Source: Gemmatimonadales bacterium (GTDB lineage Bacteria > Gemmatimonadota > Gemmatimonadetes > Gemmatimonadales > GWC2-71-9). Taken from it: a stretch of DNA of 5,582 nt. Below the pieces are notes generated by a model that ran no database searches, was not told where the DNA came from, and saw only the letters and a list, made by a program, of their open reading frames with translations. The DNA is taken from NCBI GenBank assembly GCA_025929805.1, contig JAICPP010000201.1, positions 1 through 5,582 of the forward strand. Reading direction: 5' to 3'. Shown in pieces: positions 1-4,989 of this stretch (the first letter of the stretch is position 1; every line of letters begins with the position of its first letter). The position numbers were made by a program, and so were the translations under genes.

Positions 1-129
1 GGAACTCTTCATGACCCGGTCGGCAATTTCGGCGATCTCCAGCCGGGCACGCACCGGGTGACTCACCCGCACCAGCTCGCCGATGCCATCGATGGCCCTG
101 ATGAAGCCCCGAAGATTACTCAGTGCCAT
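1..129 (-). CDS. UbiD-family decarboxylase, N-terminal fragment (gene runs off left edge)
   Basis: Only the first 43 codons are present, read leftwards from an ATG at 129-127 and open to base 1. The translation begins MALSNLRGFIRAIDG, followed by GELVRVSHPV and LEIAEIADRVMK. This matches the N-terminus of UbiD-type (de)carboxylases: an 'LR.F...L...GEL.RV..PV....EI.EI.DR' pattern. These enzymes use prenylated FMN, made by UbiX, to decarboxylate aromatic acids, including intermediates of ubiquinone and menaquinone synthesis. The prFMN-binding and catalytic residues lie outside the window, so activity cannot be judged. It sits 94 bp downstream of ubiE on the same strand, which supports a role in quinone synthesis and co-transcription. 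No good Shine-Dalgarno sequence precedes the ATG. The family call is fairly safe, but the exact substrate is not. Confidence 0.8.
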   Translation of the reverse strand, partial: MALSNLRGFIRAIDGIGELVRVSHPVRARLEIAEIADRVMKSS

Positions 130-139
130 AGTCTGAAAA

Positions 140-171
140 ACGTGAACGGTAACCGGTAACCGGTAAACGGG
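140..171. repeat. Tandem heptamer repeat (CGGTAAC type) in the ubiE-ubiD gap
   Basis: CGTGAAC at 141-147 shares its last base with CGGTAAC at 147-153. That is followed by CGGTAAC at 154-160, CGGTAAA at 161-167 and then CGGG. The array fills much of the 94-bp gap (130-223) between ubiE and the ubiD-family gene. A related cluster in the opposite orientation lies at 208-238. The nine bases at 139-147 are an exact reverse complement of 209-217. The function is unknown. It could be a small dispersed intergenic repeat family or a binding array. The rest of the gap (172-207) is C-rich and shows nothing recognisable. Confidence 0.7.
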
Positions 172-207
172 GCTTCCACCCCACACCTGTCCAGTCCCGC
201 TCCTCCC

Positions 208-238
208 GGTTCACGTTCACTGTTCACCGTTCCCGTTT
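208..238. repeat. GTTCAC-type repeat cluster covering the ubiE stop codon
   Basis: Successive units GGTTCAC (208-214), GTTCAC (215-220), TGTTCAC (221-227) and CGTTCCC (228-234), then GTTTT, form a degenerate array with a 6-7 base period. Read on the minus strand, it is GAAC/GTGAAC repeats like those at 140-171. It overlaps the last codons of ubiE, so the terminal K-R-E-R residues and the TGA stop (226-224) are repeat-encoded. The exact inverted matches to the left cluster (139-147 with 209-217, 165-171 with 232-238) cross each other. This suggests two oppositely oriented copies rather than one simple hairpin. Confidence 0.65.
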
Positions 239-958
239 TGTCCCGATGTGCAGCGCACACACCCCACCCATCAGCAGCTCGTAGCCGACGTTGATGAATC
301 CCTGGGCCTCCATCGCGCGCGCCAGCTGAGGAGGAGCGGGAAAGACCCGGGCCGACTCGGGCAACCAGGCGTATGCTGTCCGGTGCCTCGAAATCAACCA
401 GCCAACCAGAGGCAGTATGCGACGAAAGTAGAACTGAAAACCGGAGCGGATCAGGCGCTGGCGGGGCAACGCCATCTCCAGGATCACGAGCCTAGCACCA
501 GGCTTGAGCACCCGCGCCGCTTCGGCCAGCCCTGCCTCGAGATCTACCAGATTACGGACTCCCCAGCCCACCATGGCTCCATCGAACGCCTCGTCCCCGA
601 AGGGCAGCTCCAACGCGTCTGCACTTACCGGGGTGAGCCCGCCTGCTTTATGACGTCCCAGCTCCAGCATGCGGCGGACGAAGTCGGCTCCGATCACTCT
701 GCCCCTGAACCCGGGGCGGGTGGCCAGGGTAGCCGCCAAATCGAGCGTGCCGGCGCAGAGGTCTAGATAAATTCCTTCCGGGGCCCGCTCCCATCCTAGC
801 CGCGCGACGGCGTAGCGCCTCCAACCCTGATCGAGGCGAAAGCTGATGATGCGGTTGAGCCGGTCGTAGGTGGGAGCAATGGCGGTGAAGATGTCGCGGA
901 CGTAGGCCCGCTTTTCCGGACCGCCTGAAACGGGTAACTGACGATCCGAGGCTAACAT
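224..958 (-). CDS. ubiE: Demethylmenaquinone / 2-methoxy-6-polyprenylbenzoquinol C-methyltransferase UbiE (MenG)
   Basis: This 244-residue protein has the usual length for UbiE/MenG, which transfers a methyl group from S-adenosylmethionine to the quinone ring in the last step of menaquinone synthesis. The N-terminal signature is VRDIFTAIAPTYDRLN (20-35), then S39-F-R-L-D-Q-G-W46. The usual His of this signature (S-x3-H-x2-W) is Asp43 here. SAM motif I is LDLCAGTLDLA (65-75), where the common GTGD is GTLD. GADFVRRML (90-98) is the acidic post-I motif. VRNLVDLEAGLAEAARVLKP (134-153) and then GARLVILE is the second UbiE signature, and GGVCALHIG closes the fold. The ATG at 958-956 has only a distant AAGGA (978-974), 15 nt upstream. 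The gene is divergent from the sigma factor. No quinone type can be proven, but a menaquinone-only organism seems likely. Confidence 0.93.
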   Translation of the reverse strand: MLASDRQLPVSGGPEKRAYVRDIFTAIAPTYDRLNRIISFRLDQGWRRYAVARLGWERAPEGIYLDLCAGTLDLAATLATRPGFRGRVIGADFVRRMLELGRHKAGGLTPVSADALELPFGDEAFDGAMVGWGVRNLVDLEAGLAEAARVLKPGARLVILEMALPRQRLIRSGFQFYFRRILPLVGWLISRHRTAYAWLPESARVFPAPPQLARAMEAQGFINVGYELLMGGVCALHIGTKRER

Positions 959-966
959 AGGCGCTG

Positions 967-996
967 AATGTAGTCCTTCGGGAAGTCCCTTCGCAA
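967..996 (-). promoter_or_regulatory. Candidate promoter for ubiE, possibly leaderless
   Basis: On the minus strand, TTGCGA (996-991) and TACATT (972-967) are separated by 18 bases. Each matches the sigma-70 consensus at 4 of 6 positions. TACATT ends only 8 nt before the ubiE ATG, so transcription would start at or next to the start codon. This fits the absence of a well-placed Shine-Dalgarno. The match is weak and comes from inspection only. The 50-bp divergent gap (959-1008) must hold most of the control signals for both genes, unless promoters reach into the coding regions. Confidence 0.2.
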
Positions 997-1000
997 GGCG
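995..1000 (+). promoter_or_regulatory. Ribosome binding site fixing the GTG start of the sigma gene
   Basis: AAGGCG at 995-1000 lies 8 nt before the GTG at 1009. No ATG, GTG or TTG lies in frame between 1009 and the upstream in-frame TAG at 958-960. This supports a GTG start for the sigma factor. Confidence 0.55.
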
Positions 1001-1008
1001 ACCGCCGG

Positions 1009-1614
1009 GTGGCTAGCGCACGCCCGGAATGGGGAGGCCTCAGCGATCAGGATGTCGTCCTGCGGGCCCGTTCGGGTCAGGAGGCGGCCTACCGTGAGCT
1101 GATCCGCCGGTACGAGCGGCCGGTGTTTGCCCTCGTGTTCCGGATGGTGCGGGATCGCGAGCTGGCTGAGGATCTGGCACAGGAAACCTTCGTCAAGGCG
1201 CTCAACGCCATCGACTCGTACCGTCCCGAGTTCAAGTTCTCCTCCTGGATATTCAAGATCGCCAACAATGCGGCGATCGACCATTTGCGCCGCCGAGAGC
1301 TGGACACACTCTCGCTCGATGGGTCTCCTCATGCCGAAACTCCGGAGGCCATGCAGGCTACTGCGCTACAAATCGGCGCGCGGCAGGAGACCCCGCTCGA
1401 CACGGTGGAGGCGAAGGAGCTTGGCACCGCCATCGAGGCGGCCATCGGATCCCTGCGCCCCGAGTATCGCTCCTGCATCCTGCTGCGCCACGTCGAAGGG
1501 CGCGCCTATGAGGAAATCGCTGAGATTCTGAACCTGCCACTCGGCACGGTGAAGACCTATATCCACCGCGCGCGCAATGAGCTGCGGCAATCACTGGCAC
1601 ACCTAAAAGAATGA
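1009..1614 (+). CDS. ECF-type (RpoE-like) RNA polymerase sigma factor
   Basis: The 201-residue protein has the two-domain layout of extracytoplasmic-function sigma factors. Region 2 covers about residues 27-96. It includes ELAEDLAQETFVKA (51-64), the core-RNAP-binding 2.1-2.2 segment, and FSSWIFKIANNAAIDHLRRR (77-96), the -10 melting and recognition segment. A linker (97-138) follows, with no region 3. Region 4 is at about 141-194, with LRPEYRSCILLRHVEG and the helix-turn-helix around YEEIAEILNLPLGTVKTYIH (167-186), which reads the -35 element. The GTG start has AAGGCG 8 nt upstream. A zinc-finger anti-sigma gene follows after 37 bp, so activity is almost certainly controlled by sequestration at the membrane. 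ECF factors usually autoregulate, but no convincing ECF promoter is visible in the 50-bp upstream gap. The target regulon is not known; the four genes downstream are the obvious candidates. Confidence 0.95.
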   Translation: MASARPEWGGLSDQDVVLRARSGQEAAYRELIRRYERPVFALVFRMVRDRELAEDLAQETFVKALNAIDSYRPEFKFSSWIFKIANNAAIDHLRRRELDTLSLDGSPHAETPEAMQATALQIGARQETPLDTVEAKELGTAIEAAIGSLRPEYRSCILLRHVEGRAYEEIAEILNLPLGTVKTYIHRARNELRQSLAHLKE

Positions 1615-1621
1615 AACCTTC

Positions 1622-1645
1622 ACCCTACCCTGCACGTAGGAGGGT
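1622..1645 (+). promoter_or_regulatory. Strong Shine-Dalgarno of the anti-sigma gene inside a possible sequestering hairpin
   Basis: AGGAGG at 1638-1643, 8 nt before the ATG at 1652, is the best ribosome binding site in the window. The preceding bases can pair with all of it. ACCCT (1622-1626) pairs with AGGGT (1641-1645), and CCT (1629-1631) pairs with AGG (1638-1640). The AC at 1627-1628 bulges out, and the loop is GCACGT (1632-1637). This gives 8 base pairs, 6 of them G-C. An alternative fold is CCTAC (1624-1628) with GTAGG (1636-1640). The ribosome binding site is clear. A regulatory role for the hairpin is inference. Confidence 0.5.
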
Positions 1646-1651
1646 CCACTT

Positions 1652-2260
1652 ATGACCCGGCCGTTCGAAGACCATCTCTCACCCGACGAGATCGAAGCCT
1701 GCATCAGTGGAGCGCCTGCTCCCGAAGCGCAGCGACATCTCGATCGATGTCAGGCCTGTCTCGAACAGGTTCGAGCCGATCGGGAGATCGCCGAGCAGAT
1801 TGCTGCCCTTCCCCTCATGAGTCCGACGGAAGGGTTTACCGAGCGGGTAATGGCCGCGGTCCTCATTCCCGATCCTTTTGCCATTCGCGCCCTTTCAGCC
1901 ACCCGCCGTCGCCTCTTCGCCACCAGAAAATCGCTTGCCACGGCCGCGGGGCTGGTGCTGGCCCTGGCCGCGTCGATGGTCGGCAGCGTGGCCTGGTCGC
2001 TTGCCAACCAGGAGACGCTTGCGGCCGTCGGTTCCTGGCTTTTCGCCCAGGGCGGCCAGGCCGTGTGGCTCAGCGTGCAGGGTCTCGCCTCAAATCTGAT
2101 CGAGCAACCCTGGTACACCGGACTGGTCTCACTACTGGAAAATCCAACCCGCCTGGCGCTGTTCTCGGCGCTGGGGTCATTCGCATACCTGGGCGGTCTC
2201 CTGGCCCTGCGTCGGCTCCTGGCTGCACCGTCCCAGCAGGTGGCCCATGCCGGCCTCTAA
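1652..2260 (+). CDS. Zinc-finger (ZAS-type) transmembrane anti-sigma factor
   Basis: The 202-residue protein lies directly downstream of the ECF sigma gene and should bind and inhibit its product. The N-terminal cytoplasmic part has His8 and then His29-x3-Cys33-x2-Cys36 (HLDRCQAC), the signature of zinc-binding anti-sigma domains such as RsrA and ChrR. An extra Cys17 lies between them. A charged linker (about 37-92) leads to a hydrophobic helix at about 94-117 and a second at about 167-188. The likely topology is N-in and C-in, with an outside loop of about 50 residues (118-166). That loop is rich in Trp and amphipathic residues and could be the sensor. Signal release could be through regulated proteolysis or redox/zinc chemistry, but the sequence does not decide which. 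The start is set by AGGAGG 8 nt upstream. Its 3' end overlaps the next gene by 14 bp, which suggests coupled translation. Confidence 0.88.
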   Translation: MTRPFEDHLSPDEIEACISGAPAPEAQRHLDRCQACLEQVRADREIAEQIAALPLMSPTEGFTERVMAAVLIPDPFAIRALSATRRRLFATRKSLATAAGLVLALAASMVGSVAWSLANQETLAAVGSWLFAQGGQAVWLSVQGLASNLIEQPWYTGLVSLLENPTRLALFSALGSFAYLGGLLALRRLLAAPSQQVAHAGL

Positions 2261-3494
2261 TCGCGTACTCGGGTTCGTCGCGGTCTTGATTGTCTTGGGG
2301 CAAGGCTCGCTGGTCGCCGAGTCCCCCATCGATCGCTTCCTGAACCGCGCGGTGGACATGGTCAACCGCCTCGGCCAAGACAACTCTCCACCGGCCCGTC
2401 CCCGTCCTCAGGCCATACAATCCGGCGGGCCCTCGATCGAGCTGAGCGACCTGAGCCGCCCAACTCTGCTCGAGGCAAAACTCCGATCTGTCCTTAAGCC
2501 AGCGGACGGGGAGCTCCGGATGACCGTGCCTGGCGGAACGGCCCGACGAGGCGACTTCAGTCTTGGGTCATCCGAGAACATGGCGGGCCATCTACTCGTG
2601 TTGGACGGCAACGCCGATGTCTACGGCCACCTCCGGGGCAATCTGGTTACGGTCCGCGGCGATGTGGTGGTTCACCCGGGAGGAGTTGTTTCCGGAGACG
2701 TCCTGACTCTCGGTGGCGAGGTCAGGGACGAGGGCGGCGAGATCGGCGGTGAGGTGCGCACCTTTCGATCTACCACCCTGCTCTCCCCAGCTCCTCGAGT
2801 AGAACCAGACCCCGGCGCCCTGCAAACTATTCTCCAGCGGAGTGCCGGGGTTCTGGGAGTCTTTCTTACCCTGACGGTGCTCGGATTCGGCCTGGTGATG
2901 TTCGGACGCCAGAATCTGGAAACCGTCTCCGATACCGTGTCGCACTCGTTTGGCCGTGCTTTCGTGACCGGCCTGCTCGGCCAGATCTTGCTGCTGCCAA
3001 CCTTTGGCATGCTGGTGGTGGGACTGATTCTTAGCGTAGCCGGCATCCTGTTGCTCCCGTTCGCTGTGGCCGTGTTCGCCATGCTGGCGGTCATCGGAAT
3101 AGTGGGCGGGTATCTCGCGGTCGCCCACGCCCTGGGCGAGACCTACACCCGGCGCCGTATGGCGCTTGGCGCGGTGATCGGATCACCCAACAGCTATCGC
3201 TATCTCCTGATCGGGCTGCTGGCGCTCGTCTCCTTGTGGGCCGCGTGGGCCTTGTTCGGCTGGGTGCCCGTGGCCGGAAGCATCATCTGGGGAGCGGCCT
3301 TCTTCGTGAGCTGGCTGCTGGGCACTGCGGGCTTCGGTGCTGCCCTGTTGAGTCGGGCGGGAATAAAGGAAAGCTTTGCCGGCCGCCTCCTGCCCCCGGA
3401 GGCTCTCACCGATGAATACCTTTGGGCAACTCCGCAGTTCGGCGTGCCGGCTGGTCGCAGGCCGGGCACCCGTACTCCTTCGCGCGGACTGTAG
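2247..3494 (+). CDS. Exported bactofilin-like (polymer-forming) repeat protein with polytopic membrane domain
   Basis: This is a 415-residue protein in three parts. (1) Residues 1-24 look like a signal peptide or N-terminal anchor, with a hydrophobic core at about 7-17 and possible cleavage after LVA. (2) After a Pro-rich linker, residues 112-172 hold about three rungs of 17-19 residues, such as NLVTVRGDVVVHPGGVVSGD (132-151) followed by VLTLGGEV. This Gly/Val-rich pattern is typical of the right-handed beta-helix of bactofilins. (3) Four to six hydrophobic segments follow at about 199-219, 239-268, 270-295, 319-339 and 343-367, then a basic, Pro-rich tail. Ordinary bactofilins are small, soluble and cytoplasmic; here the rungs seem to be exported and tethered. 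The ATG lies within the 3' end of the anti-sigma gene, with AGG at 2238-2240. I infer an envelope scaffold or sensor role controlled by the sigma factor. The exact function is unknown. Confidence 0.72.
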   Translation: MPASNRVLGFVAVLIVLGQGSLVAESPIDRFLNRAVDMVNRLGQDNSPPARPRPQAIQSGGPSIELSDLSRPTLLEAKLRSVLKPADGELRMTVPGGTARRGDFSLGSSENMAGHLLVLDGNADVYGHLRGNLVTVRGDVVVHPGGVVSGDVLTLGGEVRDEGGEIGGEVRTFRSTTLLSPAPRVEPDPGALQTILQRSAGVLGVFLTLTVLGFGLVMFGRQNLETVSDTVSHSFGRAFVTGLLGQILLLPTFGMLVVGLILSVAGILLLPFAVAVFAMLAVIGIVGGYLAVAHALGETYTRRRMALGAVIGSPNSYRYLLIGLLALVSLWAAWALFGWVPVAGSIIWGAAFFVSWLLGTAGFGAALLSRAGIKESFAGRLLPPEALTDEYLWATPQFGVPAGRRPGTRTPSRGL

Positions 3495-3496
3495 CC

Positions 3497-4339
3497 GTGC
3501 CCTGGTGGTGGCTGTCTCTGGCACTGGTCTTGGGTGGCAGCGTCGTCCAGGCACAGACGATGCGCCCGTTCGGCACCTTCCGGCAGATGCATGGAGAGAC
3601 TCGTCTCAACGCGCGGCTGGAGTACGCTGCGGGCATCCTGCGAGTGGCTCCGGGGCCACCGGGCGAGCTCTACCGGATGGATCTCTCGTACGACGACACC
3701 CGCTACCTGCCGATAAGTGATTTCGATACTCAAACCGGGTCGGTCGTCCTGGGATTGAGACCGGAGGGGGAGGGTGGGGTTCGGGTCGTGTCGCGCAACC
3801 AGTTACAGCAGGTGGCCGCGGTCACGCTGTCACCGCGAGTCGATCTCCGGCTCGACTTCACCTTCGGTGCGGTTGACGCCGACATCGAGCTGGGAGGCCT
3901 CCGGGTCAGCAATCTCACCATGAAGACCGGCGCCTCCCGCGCAATGGTCCGTTTCTCCGAGCCGAATGCCGCGCGCTGTAACCTGGCGGCCATCAGCGCG
4001 GGTGCCGCCGAGGTCAGCCTGCTCGGTCTGGGGAACAGCCGGTGCGATGGTATCGAGTTCGAGGGTGGGATGGGCAAGGTGACCCTGGATTTTTCGGGCC
4101 GCTGGAGCTCGAGCTCGAAGGTAAAGGTCACGATGGCTGTAGGAGAGCTGACCCTCCGTCTTCCTCGCACTGTGGGTGTGCGCCTACGGATGGACAGGTT
4201 CCTGTCCAGCTTCGATCCTGCAGGGCTGGTCCGCCAGGGGGACGTATTCCAGTCCCCGGATTACGCGGGGAAGCAGCGGAAGCTGGACGTCGATCTTACG
4301 ACGGCTGTCGGCGGAGTAAAGGTGGTGTGGGTGGAGTAG
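3497..4339 (+). CDS. Secreted LiaF/DUF4097-like ('toastrack') beta-repeat protein
   Basis: I chose the GTG at 3497, 2 bp after the preceding stop. It gives a clean signal peptide, MPWWWLSLALVLGGSVVQA, with V-Q-A before the cut (after residue 19), in a protein of 280 residues. A TTG at 3422 in the same frame would add 25 polar residues and overlap the upstream gene. From about residue 105 the protein has short alternating beta strands with Gly turns. Examples are VDLRLDFTFGAVDADIELGG (115-134), LRVSNLTMKTGASRAMVRFS (135-154), VTLDFSG and VTMAVGELTLRLP. This pattern resembles the C-terminal domain of LiaF-type cell-envelope stress proteins and DUF4097. Cys161 and Cys183 could form a disulfide outside the cytoplasm. 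No membrane helix follows the signal peptide, so it should be periplasmic or surface-exposed. The operon context suggests it senses or responds to envelope damage. The domain call rests on pattern only. Confidence 0.7.
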   Translation: MPWWWLSLALVLGGSVVQAQTMRPFGTFRQMHGETRLNARLEYAAGILRVAPGPPGELYRMDLSYDDTRYLPISDFDTQTGSVVLGLRPEGEGGVRVVSRNQLQQVAAVTLSPRVDLRLDFTFGAVDADIELGGLRVSNLTMKTGASRAMVRFSEPNAARCNLAAISAGAAEVSLLGLGNSRCDGIEFEGGMGKVTLDFSGRWSSSSKVKVTMAVGELTLRLPRTVGVRLRMDRFLSSFDPAGLVRQGDVFQSPDYAGKQRKLDVDLTTAVGGVKVVWVE

Positions 4340-4348
4340 ATTACCGCC

Positions 4349-4969
4349 ATGTCCCCTCTCGAGACGCTCGGCTTCACGCTGGGCACTTCGTTTGCCTCCG
4401 GCCTCAATCTCTACGCCACCGTTGCAGCCGCCGGCCTGTTCCAGCGATTCGGCATCGTTCAGTTGCCCGAGCCGCTTCAGGTGCTCGCGAATCCGTTTGT
4501 CATGGGGATCGCGGTCACTCTGTTCCTGGTCGAGTTCATCGCGGACAAGATACCGTACGTCGACAGTGCCTGGGACGCCGTGCATACGTTCATTCGGCCT
4601 CCGGCAGCAGCCGTCATCGCGTACAGCGCGTTCGGCCAGGTCCCCGAAGAATGGAAGGTGAGCGCTGCGCTGCTGGCCGGAGGGGTTGCTCTGACCTCGC
4701 ATGGAGCCAAAGCGAGCAGCCGGGCGGCAGCCAACACCAGCCCCGAGCCGGTGAGTAACTGGGTCCTGAGTCTGGCGGAGGATGGTCTGGCGGTGTTCCT
4801 GGCGTGGATGGCCGCGGCCCATCCTATCGTGACCGCCGGGATCGTGGTGGTGCTGGTAATCCTGGCAGTGCTGCTGATATGGAAGTTGTACGGGTACCTG
4901 CGGCTGGTCTTTCAGCGGCTGCGGCAGTGGCGCGCGCGACCCGCGGCTCCTCCCACTGGGACAGGATAG
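4349..4969 (+). CDS. DUF4126 family membrane protein
   Basis: The 206-residue protein matches DUF4126 along its length. Conserved blocks visible are SGLNLYATVAAAGL (17-30), VEFIADKIPYVDSAWDAVHT (61-80), FIRPPAAAV (81-89), LTSHGAKASSRAAANTSPEP (115-134) and SNWVLSLAEDG (136-146). Hydrophobic segments at about 5-30, 47-66, 82-95, 104-118, 137-157 and 159-180 make it an integral membrane protein with a basic, Pro-rich C-terminus. The charged motifs E62, D66, D72, D76, H79 and H118-x2-K121 lie between or at the ends of helices and look like a conserved site. The family has no established biochemical role that I can state. It starts 9 bp after the previous gene (GGAG at 4333-4336, 12 nt before the ATG) and is probably the last gene of the sigma operon. 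Whether it shares the module's function or is a passenger cannot be told. Confidence 0.9.
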   Translation: MSPLETLGFTLGTSFASGLNLYATVAAAGLFQRFGIVQLPEPLQVLANPFVMGIAVTLFLVEFIADKIPYVDSAWDAVHTFIRPPAAAVIAYSAFGQVPEEWKVSAALLAGGVALTSHGAKASSRAAANTSPEPVSNWVLSLAEDGLAVFLAWMAAAHPIVTAGIVVVLVILAVLLIWKLYGYLRLVFQRLRQWRARPAAPPTGTG

Positions 4970-4974
4970 CTGCG

Positions 4975-4989
4975 CTGGGCTCAGCCCAG
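4975..4989. terminator. Possible bidirectional hairpin between convergent genes
   Basis: CTGGGCT-C-AGCCCAG is a perfect 7-bp inverted repeat with one central base. A realistic hairpin has a 5-bp CTGGG/CCCAG stem and a 5-nt loop. It falls where the DUF4126 gene (ends 4969) meets the opposing gene (ends 4981) and includes the latter's stop codon. No T-run follows on either strand, so it is not a classical intrinsic terminator. Confidence 0.3.

Noticed and set aside
248..766. Long open frame on the plus strand opposite ubiE (172 codons)
   Set aside because: It lies wholly inside ubiE on the other strand, has a low-complexity composition with no recognisable domain, and is expected in high-GC DNA.
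926..931. TGAAAC as a -35 element of an ECF autoregulatory promoter for the sigma gene
   Set aside because: No CGTC/CGTA-like or TCT-like -10 occurs 15-18 bases downstream; the bases there are around CCGAGG. A six-base match alone is not enough.
2592..3128. 178-codon open frame on the minus strand, rich in Gln, His and Glu
   Set aside because: It is antisense to the membrane-helix region of the bactofilin-like gene. Its composition is what complementing hydrophobic codons gives. No ribosome binding site or domain.
3200..3733. 177-codon minus-strand frame across the bactofilin-toastrack junction
   Set aside because: It covers two well-supported plus-strand genes, including a clear signal peptide, and shows no family motif.
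4105..4116. GAGCTC repeated as a 12-bp palindrome
   Set aside because: It is simply four serine codons (AGC TCG AGC TCG) inside the toastrack gene, in a Ser-rich turn; chance is sufficient.
4337..4342. TAGATT as a leaderless-type -10 element 6 nt before the DUF4126 ATG
   Set aside because: It contains the stop codon of the preceding gene, has no visible -35, and the gene sits in a tight operon. TANNNT is too short to trust alone.
4042..4822. Two long overlapping frames (plus 4042-4758, minus 4184-4822)
   Set aside because: Both cut across the toastrack and DUF4126 genes, whose motifs are unambiguous. Composition is typical of shadow frames.
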